NCBI GenBank assembly: GCA_964579325.1
Contig: CAZOHN010000009.1
Span: 1 to 41,977, forward strand
DNA: 41,977 nt
Source of the DNA: CAZOHN01 sp964579325
Lineage (GTDB): Bacteria > Pseudomonadota > Alphaproteobacteria > Rhodobacterales > Rhodobacteraceae
Reading direction: 5' to 3'
This document shows positions 27,063 through 35,175 of this stretch, piece by piece. Made by a program: the position numbers and the translations under genes. Positions within the stretch are counted from its first letter, which is position 1. Each line of letters opens with the position of its first letter. The notes below the pieces were generated by a model. The model did not search any database. It was not told the origin of the DNA and saw only the letters and a program-made list of their open reading frames with translations.

Positions 27063-27416
27063 ATGCGTTTCCTGTGGCTTGCGGGTGGCGGGGCTTCCCT
27101 AGCGTTCGGAACTGCCGGGATCGTGCTTCCCCTGCTCCCGACCGTGCCATTCCTGTTGCTCGCGGCATTCTGCTTTGCGCGCTCGTCTGAGCGGCTGCAC
27201 CACTGGCTCGTCAGCCACAGGACTCTCGGTCCGCCGATCGAGGATTGGCGCCGGTCAGGAGCAATTGGTAGAAATGCCAAGGTCGCGGCATCGGTTTCGA
27301 TGCTCGCTGCGCTAGGGATGTCGCTGTTGCTTGGAGTTCGGGCGGAGGCCCTGGCCGTTCAGATGATCGTTCTCGTCGGCGTTGCCACGTTCATATGGAC
27401 GCGCCCAGCGGCGTAG
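27063..27416 (+). CDS. DUF454 (YbaN-family) inner-membrane protein
   Basis: 117-residue membrane protein with an N-terminal helix pair (WLAGGGASLAFGTAGIVLPL then LPTVPFLLLAAFCFARSS), a short cytoplasmic segment containing HHWLVSHRTLGPPIEDWRR, and C-terminal helices. The LPTVPFLLLAAFCFARSSxR and DWRRxGAI patterns identify DUF454/YbaN, which has no established function. It starts three bases after hemW stops and so is probably the last gene of that operon. Its last 26 bases overlap the 3' end of parB on the other strand. Confidence 0.88.
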   Translation: MRFLWLAGGGASLAFGTAGIVLPLLPTVPFLLLAAFCFARSSERLHHWLVSHRTLGPPIEDWRRSGAIGRNAKVAASVSMLAALGMSLLLGVRAEALAVQMIVLVGVATFIWTRPAA

Positions 27417-28278
27417 TGGCCAAGACCCGACACAGATCGTCAAGCTGCTCAAGGCTTTCGAATCGTATCGACATTTCGCCGGACGCCGCGCCAGGGCGAT
27501 AGTCGAGCGTGACCTTCAGGCCGAGATTCGCGGACAGTTCGGCCTCGAGCGCCCGGGTATCGGCATCCTTCTCGGTCCTGCGCGGCGACGGCGTCTTGCG
27601 CGACGTCCCGCCGTCCGCTTTCGCAAGCCTCTCGACGTCGCGCACCGACAGGCCCTGCGCAACGACCTTGCGCGCGAGGCCGGCCGGATCGCTTGTCACG
27701 ACAAGCGCTCGGGCGTGGCCGGCAGAAATTTGTCCCTCACGAAGAAGGACCAGCACTTCCTCAGGCAAGGTGAGAAGACGCAGGAGGTTGGCAATGTGGC
27801 TTCGGCTCTTCCCCAGGGCTTCCGCGAGCTTCTCCTGCGTGTGGCCGAATCGGTTCATCAGGGTGCGATACCCTTGGGCCTCCTCGGCGGGGTTTAGATC
27901 GGCGCGCTGGATGTTCTCGATGATCGCGAGCTCGAGAACTTCGGTGTCGTCAAGCTCGCGTACGACAACGGGCACCTCGTGGAGTTGCGCCATCTGGGCT
28001 GCGCGCCACCGGCGCTCACCGGCGACGATCTCGTATTCCCCTGATCCAAAAGGTTTCTCGCGAACTATCAGGGGCTGGATGATGCCCTTCTCGCGCACGG
28101 AGGCCGCAAGCTCTTCCAGGGCCTCGCGCCCAAAGCTGCGGCGCGGCTGGTCAGGATTCGGTCGAACCTTCTCGACCGGGACGCGCATGTCCGGACGGCG
28201 GGTGGCGCTATCGTCGCCCTGAACCTCGCCCATCAGGGCCGAAAGTCCGCGCCCCAACCCTCGCCGCCGATCCTGCAT
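27391..28278 (-). CDS. parB: Chromosome partitioning protein ParB
   Basis: 295-residue parS-binding CTPase that loads on the origin region for segregation. The N-terminal peptide QDRRRGLGRGLSALMG is the ParA-stimulating, arginine-rich type. The CTP-binding core contains IIQPLIVREKP and AGERRWRAAQMA. The helix-turn-helix is FGHTQEKLAEALGKSRSHIA, then NLLRLL. The C-terminal dimer domain is intact. I prefer the ATG at 28278 because GGAGGGG lies just upstream; an ATG at 28293, overlapping the parA stop, would add MTEGT. Two perfect parS sites are in this window (29665 and 31570), which are its expected targets. Confidence 0.97.
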   Translation of the reverse strand: MQDRRRGLGRGLSALMGEVQGDDSATRRPDMRVPVEKVRPNPDQPRRSFGREALEELAASVREKGIIQPLIVREKPFGSGEYEIVAGERRWRAAQMAQLHEVPVVVRELDDTEVLELAIIENIQRADLNPAEEAQGYRTLMNRFGHTQEKLAEALGKSRSHIANLLRLLTLPEEVLVLLREGQISAGHARALVVTSDPAGLARKVVAQGLSVRDVERLAKADGGTSRKTPSPRRTEKDADTRALEAELSANLGLKVTLDYRPGAASGEMSIRFESLEQLDDLCRVLATTPLGASI

Positions 28279-28289
28279 CGTCCCCTCCG

Positions 28290-29099
28290 TCATGCGCTTG
28301 CCTTTGCGTGCCGCTCGATCATCTCGCGTGCCAGCGACCGATAGGCGACCGCGCCCTTCGAGCCCGTGTCGTATTCCAGCACGGGCTTTGCGAAGGACGG
28401 CGCTTCCGACAGCCGGACATTGCGAGGGACCACCGTTCGGAAGACGATCTCGCCCAGGTTGGCGCGCGCGTCAGCTTCGACCTGCTGCGCAAGATTGTTC
28501 CGCTGGTCATGCATCGTCAGCACGACGCCCTCGATCCTGAGGTCGGGGTTTGCAGCCTGACGCACCTCGCGGATCGTGAGCAACAACTGGGACAATCCCT
28601 CCAGCGCGAAGAACTCCGATTGAAGCGGGACCAGAACGGCGTGTGCCGCGACCATGGCGTTGACCGTGAGCAGGTTCAGCGACGGCGGGCAGTCGATCAG
28701 GATGTAGTCGAATGCGTAATCGTCGACACCCGGCTGACGGAGCGCGTCGTGAAGCAGGAAGCTGCGTTTCTCGTTGGCTACAAGCTCAATGTCGGCGGAA
28801 CTCAGATCGGTCGTCGCGGGGGCGAGAAACAGGTTTCGTACTGTCGTGATCTGTACCACATCTTGTAGCGGTGCCTCGTCAACTATCAAGTCATAGGTCG
28901 TTTTCGCGCGGCCCTTCACGCCAACGCCGAGGCCGGTCGAAGCGTTCCCCTGGGGGTCGACATCGACGATCAGTACCTGGCGCCCCTGCTCGGCCAAAGC
29001 CGCACCCAGGTTGATCGCTGTAGTTGTCTTGCCCACGCCCCCCTTCTGGTTGGCGATGGCGATGATCCTGGGGCCCGGTGGACGGGTAGGGTCAGACAC
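28290..29099 (-). CDS. parA: Chromosome partitioning ATPase ParA
   Basis: 269-residue Walker-type partition ATPase. The deviant Walker A is QKGGVGKTTTAINLG near the N-terminus; other marks are VLIVDVDPQGNASTGLG (Walker A'), DYILIDCPPSLNLLT (Walker B) and VVPRNVRLSEAPSFAKP. The start is most likely the GTG at 29099: it has GGAGA eight bases upstream, overlaps the rsmG stop by eight bases, and gives a family-typical length. A longer frame to 29183 runs into rsmG with no conserved residues. It works with ParB and the parS sites to move the origin regions apart. Confidence 0.97.
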   Translation of the reverse strand: MSDPTRPPGPRIIAIANQKGGVGKTTTAINLGAALAEQGRQVLIVDVDPQGNASTGLGVGVKGRAKTTYDLIVDEAPLQDVVQITTVRNLFLAPATTDLSSADIELVANEKRSFLLHDALRQPGVDDYAFDYILIDCPPSLNLLTVNAMVAAHAVLVPLQSEFFALEGLSQLLLTIREVRQAANPDLRIEGVVLTMHDQRNNLAQQVEADARANLGEIVFRTVVPRNVRLSEAPSFAKPVLEYDTGSKGAVAYRSLAREMIERHAKASA

Positions 29100-29715
29100 G
29101 CTCGATCTCTCCGATTTGCAGCACGACGGCTTCTGGGTCCGTGCGGCTAGGATGTTTCTGGACCGAGAAGCGCCAGCGTTCAAGGGATTCGGCGAGCTCC
29201 GCGTTCACGCTGGCTCCCTTGGGGAAGAGGGCGACGCCGCCCGGAGCAATATGCCGCCTCGTGTACCCAAGGAGGTCCGGAAGGGGCGCGAGGGCTCGCG
29301 CGCTGACGACATCTGCTGCCAGAGGCTGCGCGTCCTCGATTCGTTCTGCCAGAATCACCGCTTGAAGCCCAAGATCGCGAACGACAGCACTTAGAAACGC
29401 CGCCTTGCGCTGATCGCTCTCGACGAACGTGAAGCGGAGGTCGTGCGCATCCTCCTTCGCCAGGATGGCAACAACGACACCCGGAAAGCCGCCGCCCGTA
29501 CCGAGATCTGCCCAATGACGAGCCGCGGCTGGACGCAACGCAAACAATTGGGCGGAATCGAGTATGTGGCGCAGCCAGGCTGAACTGAGCGTCGCCCTCG
29601 AAACAAGGTTTATCGTGGTTGTCCACTTGCCAAGGAGCGCCAGGAAGGAATCGAGGCGCTCTTCTGTTTCACGTGAAACATGCAGTTGCTGCAGGACCTC
29701 CTCCCGGTCGGTCAT
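29092..29715 (-). CDS. rsmG: 16S rRNA m7G527 methyltransferase RsmG (GidB)
   Basis: 207-residue SAM-dependent methyltransferase of 16S rRNA G527. Typical N-terminus is VSRETEERLDSFLALLGKW and NLVSRATLSSAWLRHILDS; SAM binding is WADLGTGGGFPGVVVAIL, followed by FVESDQRKAAFLSAV and VVSARALAPLPDLL. The ATG at 29715 overlaps the mnmG stop by four bases. Codons 12-17 (His-Val-Ser-Arg-Glu-Thr) are encoded by a perfect parS site, so this stretch of protein is shaped by a DNA-binding requirement. Confidence 0.97.
   Translation of the reverse strand: MTDREEVLQQLHVSRETEERLDSFLALLGKWTTTINLVSRATLSSAWLRHILDSAQLFALRPAAARHWADLGTGGGFPGVVVAILAKEDAHDLRFTFVESDQRKAAFLSAVVRDLGLQAVILAERIEDAQPLAADVVSARALAPLPDLLGYTRRHIAPGGVALFPKGASVNAELAESLERWRFSVQKHPSRTDPEAVVLQIGEIERV
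29665..29680. promoter_or_regulatory. parS centromere site (perfect 16-mer)
   Basis: TGTTTCACGTGAAACA, a perfect palindrome and an exact match to the bacterial ParB-binding consensus. It lies within the 5' end of rsmG, about 600 bases upstream of parA. Confidence 0.95.
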
Positions 29716-31586
29716 GCCTGCCTGCGCGAATCGGCCTTCAGGCGGGCAAGAATCAGCGAGAGCGCGGCGGGCGTCATCCCCTCCAGCCGGCCCGCCTGAG
29801 CCAACGACACGGGTCGGGTGTGGATGAGCTTGGCGCAGAGCTCGGCGGAGAGGCCGGAGAGGCATCGGTAATCAAAGTCGGGCGGGATCGCATGGGCCTC
29901 GTCACGCCGCAATGCGGCAACATCGGCCGCCTGTCGCTCGACATACGTGGCATACAGCGCATCCCGGGCAAGTTGGGTGCGGGTGTCCAGATCAAGGGCT
30001 GCCGCTTCGGGCGCCAACCCCTCCAAGACCTCGAAGTCGCAGCCTGGAAGGGCGAGCGCTGCGTAGCCCGACCTGGCGGGTCCATCGGGGGAAACCCGAA
30101 CACCGGCATCAGAAAGGATTCGAGAGGACAGGCGAATCCCCTCGAGGGTGGTCCTGCCCGCCGCAAGCGCCTCCATCTTCGACTCGAACTCTGCGCGGCG
30201 GCTTTCCCCGACACAACCGAGCGCGATCCCGCGCGGTGTCAACCTCTGATCGGCGTTATCGGCCCTGAGTGAGAGGCGGAACTCTGCCCGCGACGTGAAC
30301 ATCCGGTATGGCTCTGTCACCCCCCGAGTTACGAGATCGTCAATCATGACGCCGATGTAGCTGTCAACACGGCTGAACACGGCTGGCTCTCGATCCAATA
30401 TCTTGAGTGCGGCATTCAACCCAGCGACCACACCTTGTGCCGCCGCCTCCTCGTAACCCGTGGTTCCGTTGATCTGCCCGGCGAGGAAGAGCCCCGGGGT
30501 CCCCCTCACTTCCAGTGTCGGCGACAAGGATCTGGGGTCAACGTAATCGTACTCGATCGCGTATCCGGGTTGCAAAATCTCGGCGCGCTCAAGACCGCGA
30601 ATCGACCGGACGTAACTCCGCTGCACGTCCTCCGGGAGCGATGTGGAAAGCCCGTTTGGATAGACCGTGTGATCGTCGAGGCCTTCGGGCTCGAGAAACA
30701 CCTGGTGTGACGACTTTTCGGCGAACCGGACGACCTTGTCCTCGATTGAGGGGCAGTATCGCGGGCCTGCGCCTTCTATGTGCCCTCCATACATGGCTGA
30801 GAGGGCAAGATTCTCCTGAATGATCTCGTGCGTACGGGCATTCGTATGCGTGATTCCACAGGCGACCTGACGGACAAATGGCGCCCGGTGTCGGAACGAA
30901 AAGAGCGTGGGAACGTCGTCCCCTGGCTGCTCCTCGACAGCCAACCAGTCGATGGTCCGGCCATCGAGGCGCGGCGGGGTGCCGGTCTTGAGCCGCCCAA
31001 GCGGCAATCCAAGCGATTCGATGCGCTCTGCAAGCTTGACCGATGGCTTGTCCCCAACTCGCCCACCGGGCCGACGGGCATCTCCGATGTGAATGACGCC
31101 GCGCAGAAACGTTCCCGTGGTCAGGACCACCGCCCTCGCGCGAAGCCGCGAGCCGTCCGTCAGCTCGACGCCAGACACCACGCCCCCCGACAGGAGGATA
31201 TCGGCCGCCTCGCCCTCGACTACCTCAAGCTCGGGGTGTGCGCGCATCTCTTCTTGCATCGCTGCACGGTAGAGTCCGCGGTCCGCCTGCGCGCGCGGAC
31301 CCTGCACCGCCGGGCCCTTTCGTCTGTTCAGCAGCCGGAACTGTATTCCCGACCGGTCTGCGACGCGCCCCATGAGGCCGTCGAGCGCGTCAACTTCCCG
31401 TACCAGGTGACCCTTCCCGAGGCCTCCGATGGCAGGATTGCACGACATGACGCCAATTGTATCCCAGCGCAGCGTGAGAAGTGCGGTTCGCGCACCCAGG
31501 CGCGCAGCCGCGTGCGCGGCATCAGCTCCCGCGTGGCCGCCCCCGATAACGATGACATCGAAGTCCGGATGTTTCACGTGAAACAC
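29712..31586 (-). CDS. mnmG: tRNA uridine-34 modification enzyme MnmG (GidA)
   Basis: 624-residue FAD protein that, with MnmE, installs the 5-(carboxymethyl)aminomethyl group on wobble uridine of certain tRNAs. The FAD loop is VIVIGGGHAGADAAHAAARL near the N-terminus. Family blocks are NPAIGGLGKGHLVREVDALDG, GRLKTGTPPRLDGRTIDW, PRYCPSIEDKVVRFAEK, FLAGQINGTTGYEEAAAQG and FTSRAEFRLSLRADNAD. Residues 2-6 (FHVKH) are encoded by a perfect parS site. It starts four bases after mnmE stops; the two act as a complex. Confidence 0.98.
   Translation of the reverse strand: MFHVKHPDFDVIVIGGGHAGADAAHAAARLGARTALLTLRWDTIGVMSCNPAIGGLGKGHLVREVDALDGLMGRVADRSGIQFRLLNRRKGPAVQGPRAQADRGLYRAAMQEEMRAHPELEVVEGEAADILLSGGVVSGVELTDGSRLRARAVVLTTGTFLRGVIHIGDARRPGGRVGDKPSVKLAERIESLGLPLGRLKTGTPPRLDGRTIDWLAVEEQPGDDVPTLFSFRHRAPFVRQVACGITHTNARTHEIIQENLALSAMYGGHIEGAGPRYCPSIEDKVVRFAEKSSHQVFLEPEGLDDHTVYPNGLSTSLPEDVQRSYVRSIRGLERAEILQPGYAIEYDYVDPRSLSPTLEVRGTPGLFLAGQINGTTGYEEAAAQGVVAGLNAALKILDREPAVFSRVDSYIGVMIDDLVTRGVTEPYRMFTSRAEFRLSLRADNADQRLTPRGIALGCVGESRRAEFESKMEALAAGRTTLEGIRLSSRILSDAGVRVSPDGPARSGYAALALPGCDFEVLEGLAPEAAALDLDTRTQLARDALYATYVERQAADVAALRRDEAHAIPPDFDYRCLSGLSAELCAKLIHTRPVSLAQAGRLEGMTPAALSLILARLKADSRRQA
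31570..31585. promoter_or_regulatory. parS centromere site (perfect 16-mer)
   Basis: A second TGTTTCACGTGAAACA, here at codons 1-6 of mnmG. It is 1.9 kb from the first site and about 3.2 kb from the gene-free candidate origin. Confidence 0.95.
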
Positions 31587-31589
31587 TCC

Positions 31590-32879
31590 TCACTTACCAA
31601 TACAGAACGACGCGAAGATCTCGTCCAGCAAGCTTTCCACATCGACCCTCCCGACAAGCGATTCAAGGGCTCGGACAGCGGAACGAAGGTCTTCTGCAGC
31701 AAACTCCGCCGTTCGTCCTGCCTCAAGCTCGGCCCGGGTTGATTCTAGAGCCCGCTGCGCCCGGCCCATCGCCTCTGCGTGGCGAAAGCGAGTCGCCGTC
31801 ACGGTACGAGAGGCCCTGCCCTCGAGCTCTGTAGCTATAGCCTCGATCAACTCATCAATACCTTGTCTAGTAACACCAGATACGGGGAGACCAACACCAC
31901 CATACGCTATATCGGCCTTTCCCTGAACCACGATATCACCACTACACGGCGCGAGCCCGTCCGGGGCGCCGTCGCCCCCCAGCAGAAAGACCCTCAGGTC
32001 CGCCGCCTCCGCCCTGCTGAGCGCGCGTTCTACCCCGATCCGCTCCACCCGATCCTCGGCAACCCGAAGCCCTGCGGTATCGAGCAAAGTGACGGGAAGG
32101 CCCCGAAGGTCCATGCGCACCTCGATCACATCGCGTGTCGTGCCCGCCACTTCGGACGTGATCGCCGCTTCCCGCCCCGCCAACGCATTCAGGAGCGTCG
32201 ACTTGCCGGCGTTCGGTGCTCCGACGATGGCAACCTCGAACCCTTCCCGTATCCGCTCGGCTACCGCCGAGCCCGCGATCTCGAGCCGCAGCTGACCGAC
32301 AACCTCTTCAATGAGGGCGAGCACCTCCGGCGTCACGTCCTGGGGGACTTCCTCGTCGACAAAATCGATCGTCGCCTCGATCAATGACGCAGCGCGGATC
32401 AGGTGCTTGCGCCAGATCTCGGCCTTCACGCCCAGCGCGCCCGACAACACACGCAGGGCCTGCCGCCGCTGCGCCTCGGTCTCGGCATCGATAAGGTCGG
32501 CAAGCCCCTCGACCTGCGCCAGGTCCATGCACCCGTTCTCGAGCGCCCGGCGCGTGAACTCCCCAGCTTGCGCAAGACGGCAGCCGTCCCGTGCTCCAAG
32601 TTCACGCAGCACGGCGGTGATCGTGGCCTGGGAGCCATGCACCTGCAGCTCTGCCATTTCCTCACCAGTGAAGCTCGCGCCCGCCTCGAAGACCAGAACG
32701 AGGGCCTCATCGAGCGGGCTGCCCCCGGCATCCCGCAACGTCCGAAGCGCAGCGATGCGCGGACCCGGAAGTTTGACGCCGAACCCTGTCACCGCCTCCC
32801 AGGCGCCCGGCCCGGACAGGCGGATGACGGCGACGCCCGACTTGCCGCGCGCCGAAGCGAGCGCAAAGATCGTGTCCAT
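31590..32879 (-). CDS. mnmE: tRNA modification GTPase MnmE (TrmE)
   Basis: 429-residue potassium-dependent GTPase and partner of MnmG. The N-terminal formyl-THF-binding domain starts MDTIFALASARGKSGVAVIR. The inserted G domain has P-loop GAPNAGKSTLLNALAG, switch AGTTRDVIEV and DTAGLR. The usual G4 motif NKxD reads GKAD here (VVQGKADIA), so guanine recognition is altered at its asparagine. The C-terminus ends FCIGK, carrying the conserved catalytic cysteine. Length is near the short end for the family. It sits between rho and mnmG, all on one strand. Confidence 0.97.
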   Translation of the reverse strand: MDTIFALASARGKSGVAVIRLSGPGAWEAVTGFGVKLPGPRIAALRTLRDAGGSPLDEALVLVFEAGASFTGEEMAELQVHGSQATITAVLRELGARDGCRLAQAGEFTRRALENGCMDLAQVEGLADLIDAETEAQRRQALRVLSGALGVKAEIWRKHLIRAASLIEATIDFVDEEVPQDVTPEVLALIEEVVGQLRLEIAGSAVAERIREGFEVAIVGAPNAGKSTLLNALAGREAAITSEVAGTTRDVIEVRMDLRGLPVTLLDTAGLRVAEDRVERIGVERALSRAEAADLRVFLLGGDGAPDGLAPCSGDIVVQGKADIAYGGVGLPVSGVTRQGIDELIEAIATELEGRASRTVTATRFRHAEAMGRAQRALESTRAELEAGRTAEFAAEDLRSAVRALESLVGRVDVESLLDEIFASFCIGK

Positions 32880-32898
32880 GGCTCCTCCCGCGAACGCC

Positions 32899-34170
32899 TC
32901 AGGCGTTCATGGAATCGAAGAATTCGGAGTTGCTCTTGGTCTGCTTGAGCTTGGAGATCAGGAACTCGATGGCATCAGTTGTGCCCATCGGGTTCAGGAT
33001 GCGGCGCAGGACATAGGTCTTCTGCAGGTCCGCCTTGTCGACCAGAAGCTCCTCTTTCCGGGTGCCGGACTTCAGGATGTCCATCGCCGGGAAGACGCGC
33101 TTGTCGGCAACCTTGCGGTCGAGGACGATCTCGGAGTTGCCGGTGCCCTTGAACTCCTCGAAGATGACCTCGTCCATCCGCGAACCCGTATCGATCAGCG
33201 CCGTTGCGATGATGGTGAGCGAGCCGCCCTCCTCGATGTTCCGCGCGGCTCCGAAGAATCGCTTGGGCCGCTGAAGCGCGTTTGCATCGACGCCACCGGT
33301 CAAGACCTTGCCCGACGACGGAACCACCGTGTTGAAGGCCCGGCCGAGACGAGTGATCGAATCGAGGAGGATCACCACGTCGCGCTTGTGTTCGATCAGG
33401 CGCTTGGCTTTCTCGATCACCATTTCGGCGACCGCGACGTGCCGCGTTGCAGGTTCGTCGAAGGTGGAGGAAATCACCTCGCCCTTCACCGACCGCTGCA
33501 TGTCGGTCACTTCCTCGGGGCGTTCGTCGATCAGCAGGACGATCAGGTAGCACTCCGGATGGTTTACCTCGATCGAGCGCGCGATGTTCTGCAGAAGCAC
33601 CGTCTTGCCTGTCCGCGGCGGCGCGACGATCAGCGCCCGCTGCCCCTTCCCGATGGGCGACACCAGGTCGATGATCCGCGCCGACCGGTCCTTGATCGTC
33701 GGATCCTCGATCTCCATCTTCAACCGCTCGTCCGGGTAGAGCGGCGTCAGGTTGTCGAAGGCCACCTTGTGGCGGGCCTTCTCGGGGTCCTCGAAATTGA
33801 TGCGCGTGACCTTCGTCAGTGCGAAATAGCGCTCACTGTCGCGGGGTGCCTGGATCACGCCTTCGATGCTGTCGCCCGTGCGGATCGAATGCTGGCGGAT
33901 GATTTCCGGCGAGACGTAGATGTCATCGGGACCCGGCAGGTAGTTCGCCGCCGGGGATCGCAGGAAGCCAAAGCCGTCCTGCAGAACCTCCAGAACCCCA
34001 TCTCCCCCGATCTCGTAGCCTTCCTCGGCGTACTCCTTCAGGATCGAGAACATCATCTCGCCCTTGCGCATGGTAGACGCGTTCTCGATCTCGAGTTCCT
34101 CGGCCATCGACAAGAGGTCGGCGGGCGTCTTGGCCTTGAGATCAGCAAGGTTTAGGCGTTCTTCGGTCAT
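32899..34170 (-). CDS. rho: Transcription termination factor Rho
   Basis: 423-residue hexameric RNA helicase. An N-terminal helix-extended domain (LNLADLKAKTPADLLSMAEE) leads to the RNA-binding cold-shock fold (GVLEVLQDGFGFLRSP and PDDIYVSPEIIRQHSIRTGD). The ATPase has the P-loop VAPPRTGKTVLLQNIA, Walker B VVILLDSITRLGRAFN, the Q-loop region SSGKVLTGGVDANALQRPKR and R-loop ILKSGTRKEELL. The start at 34170 (AGGGT upstream) matches the family N-terminus; a longer frame to 34278 is not conserved. The 115 bases upstream (34171-34285) separate it from hemJ and may hold its promoter and a leader. Confidence 0.98.
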   Translation of the reverse strand: MTEERLNLADLKAKTPADLLSMAEELEIENASTMRKGEMMFSILKEYAEEGYEIGGDGVLEVLQDGFGFLRSPAANYLPGPDDIYVSPEIIRQHSIRTGDSIEGVIQAPRDSERYFALTKVTRINFEDPEKARHKVAFDNLTPLYPDERLKMEIEDPTIKDRSARIIDLVSPIGKGQRALIVAPPRTGKTVLLQNIARSIEVNHPECYLIVLLIDERPEEVTDMQRSVKGEVISSTFDEPATRHVAVAEMVIEKAKRLIEHKRDVVILLDSITRLGRAFNTVVPSSGKVLTGGVDANALQRPKRFFGAARNIEEGGSLTIIATALIDTGSRMDEVIFEEFKGTGNSEIVLDRKVADKRVFPAMDILKSGTRKEELLVDKADLQKTYVLRRILNPMGTTDAIEFLISKLKQTKSNSEFFDSMNA

Positions 34171-34285
34171 CGGAAATACCCTGGGGCGCGCGTTGGCGTG
34201 CCGGTCTCGGAAAGGGGAGGGTCCACGACCGGACGGTCGCTTGCCGCGGCAGATACGCTTGCCGTCCCGGCAAGTCAACCTTCCC

Positions 34286-34738
34286 TCAGAAGGGACGTGC
34301 GATCACCGACACCACGATGACGATCAGTAGCAGCGTCGGTACCTCGTTCATCATGCGAAACTGCCGCCCAGTGAATCGCGATGGGCCGAAGACGAACTCC
34401 TTCCGCCGCAGGCCGAGCCAATGATGAAACCACGTCATGCCAAGGATCGACAGGCCCTTTGCGTACGGCCAGACCGCCCCCCAGTCGACCACACCCGGCG
34501 TGAACGCCAGCATCAGCCCGAACACCCATGTCGCGATCATCGACGGGTTCATGATCGCCCGCAGCAAACGCCGCTCCATCGTCTGGAACATCTCGTCCGT
34601 CTGTCCGCCGTGGCCGACCTGTTCCACGTGATAGACGTAGAGACGCGGAAGGTAGAACAGACCTGCCATCCACGCGATGACGGCAATCACATGAAGTGAT
34701 TTCACCCAAGGGTAGGATGCTTGGAGGAAGTCGATCAT
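34286..34738 (-). CDS. hemJ: Protoporphyrinogen oxidase HemJ
   Basis: 150-residue inner-membrane protein with four hydrophobic helices. The N-terminal helix has the conserved histidine (WVKSLHVIAVIAWMAGLFYL, His16); further family blocks are ERRLLRAIMNP, WPYAKGLSILGMTWFHHWL and FRMMNEVPTLLLI. HemJ is the heme-dependent, oxygen-independent type of protoporphyrinogen IX oxidase, the next-to-last step of heme synthesis, common in alphaproteobacteria. No hemE or hemH gene is next to it in this window. It is the last leftward gene before the gene-free origin candidate. Confidence 0.93.
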   Translation of the reverse strand: MIDFLQASYPWVKSLHVIAVIAWMAGLFYLPRLYVYHVEQVGHGGQTDEMFQTMERRLLRAIMNPSMIATWVFGLMLAFTPGVVDWGAVWPYAKGLSILGMTWFHHWLGLRRKEFVFGPSRFTGRQFRMMNEVPTLLLIVIVVSVIARPF

Positions 34739-34790
34739 CCGCGAGCCTTTGCGTCCTTGGGCCTGTCAGGCCTCTTCCAGGTGCCAGCCT

Positions 34791-34819
34791 TACTAAAGAA
34801 GAAGAAAGAAAGAAAAGAT
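34791..34819 (+). other. Purine-rich tract in candidate origin
   Basis: Nearly uninterrupted A/G run made of AAGAA and AAAG units, the most AT-rich stretch seen in this otherwise GC-rich neighbourhood. It may be the duplex-unwinding part of an origin. It does not code for anything I can recognise. Confidence 0.45.
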
Positions 34820-35022
34820 GTGGTTGTAGGTAGGGGCTGGGGACAGCGGGGATTAAAGTTCTGTCAAGCCGTTCACCCACACCCTCGCAGCTTGGGATAG
34901 AATGGTGGAAAGTCCGGAACAAGACTTCTGAGCAGCACGAACAGGTTTAGCTACAAGCACTTGCGCCTTGCCCGATGGATGAGCGCCTGTGGACATCTTA
35001 TCCCGGCCTGTCGATGGATGAC

Positions 35023-35031
35023 TTATCCTCA
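35023..35031 (+). promoter_or_regulatory. DnaA-box-like nonamer
   Basis: TTATCCTCA, one mismatch from the TTATCCACA DnaA box. A partial TTATCC also occurs at 34998. Confidence 0.4.
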
Positions 35032-35045
35032 CCCCGCCCGGACGG

Positions 35046-35063
35046 TCGTCCACCGGTGGACGA
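35046..35063. repeat. 18-bp perfect palindrome in candidate origin
   Basis: TCGTCCACCGGTGGACGA is identical to its reverse complement. Each half contains GTCCAC, part of a DnaA box, so it could be a pair of weak head-to-head boxes, or the operator of an unidentified dimeric regulator. Confidence 0.6.
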
Positions 35064-35158
35064 AGCGGTGTCGGGCGCTTGACAGTCCGCTGGCGATCCG
35101 GGGAAGCATGCGCGGGCACGACTTGTCCCGCCCAACCACCACACAGTTCTCAGACCCT

Positions 35159-35167
35159 TTGTCCACA
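35159..35167 (+). promoter_or_regulatory. DnaA-box-like nonamer before maf
   Basis: TTGTCCACA, one mismatch from TTATCCACA, ending eight bases before the maf start codon. At this position it could also affect maf expression. Confidence 0.4.
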
Positions 35168-35175
35168 AGGCAACG

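Larger units (their letters stand above)
34739..35175. other. Candidate chromosomal replication origin (oriC)
   Basis: 437 gene-free bases, the only such stretch above 300 in the window. To its left all genes from parB to hemJ point left; to its right maf-aroE-coaE-dnaQ point right. It holds a purine-rich, comparatively AT-rich tract (34791-34819, repeated AAGAA/AAAG) that could be an unwinding element. DnaA-box-like nonamers are TTATCCTCA (35023-35031) and TTGTCCACA (35159-35167), each one mismatch from TTATCCACA, plus the weaker TGTGGACAT (34988-34996). An 18-bp palindrome and a TTGACA (35079-35084, possibly the -35 of maf) are also present. Perfect consensus boxes are absent, so the call relies on position, gene polarity and nearby parABS. 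Confidence 0.55.
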
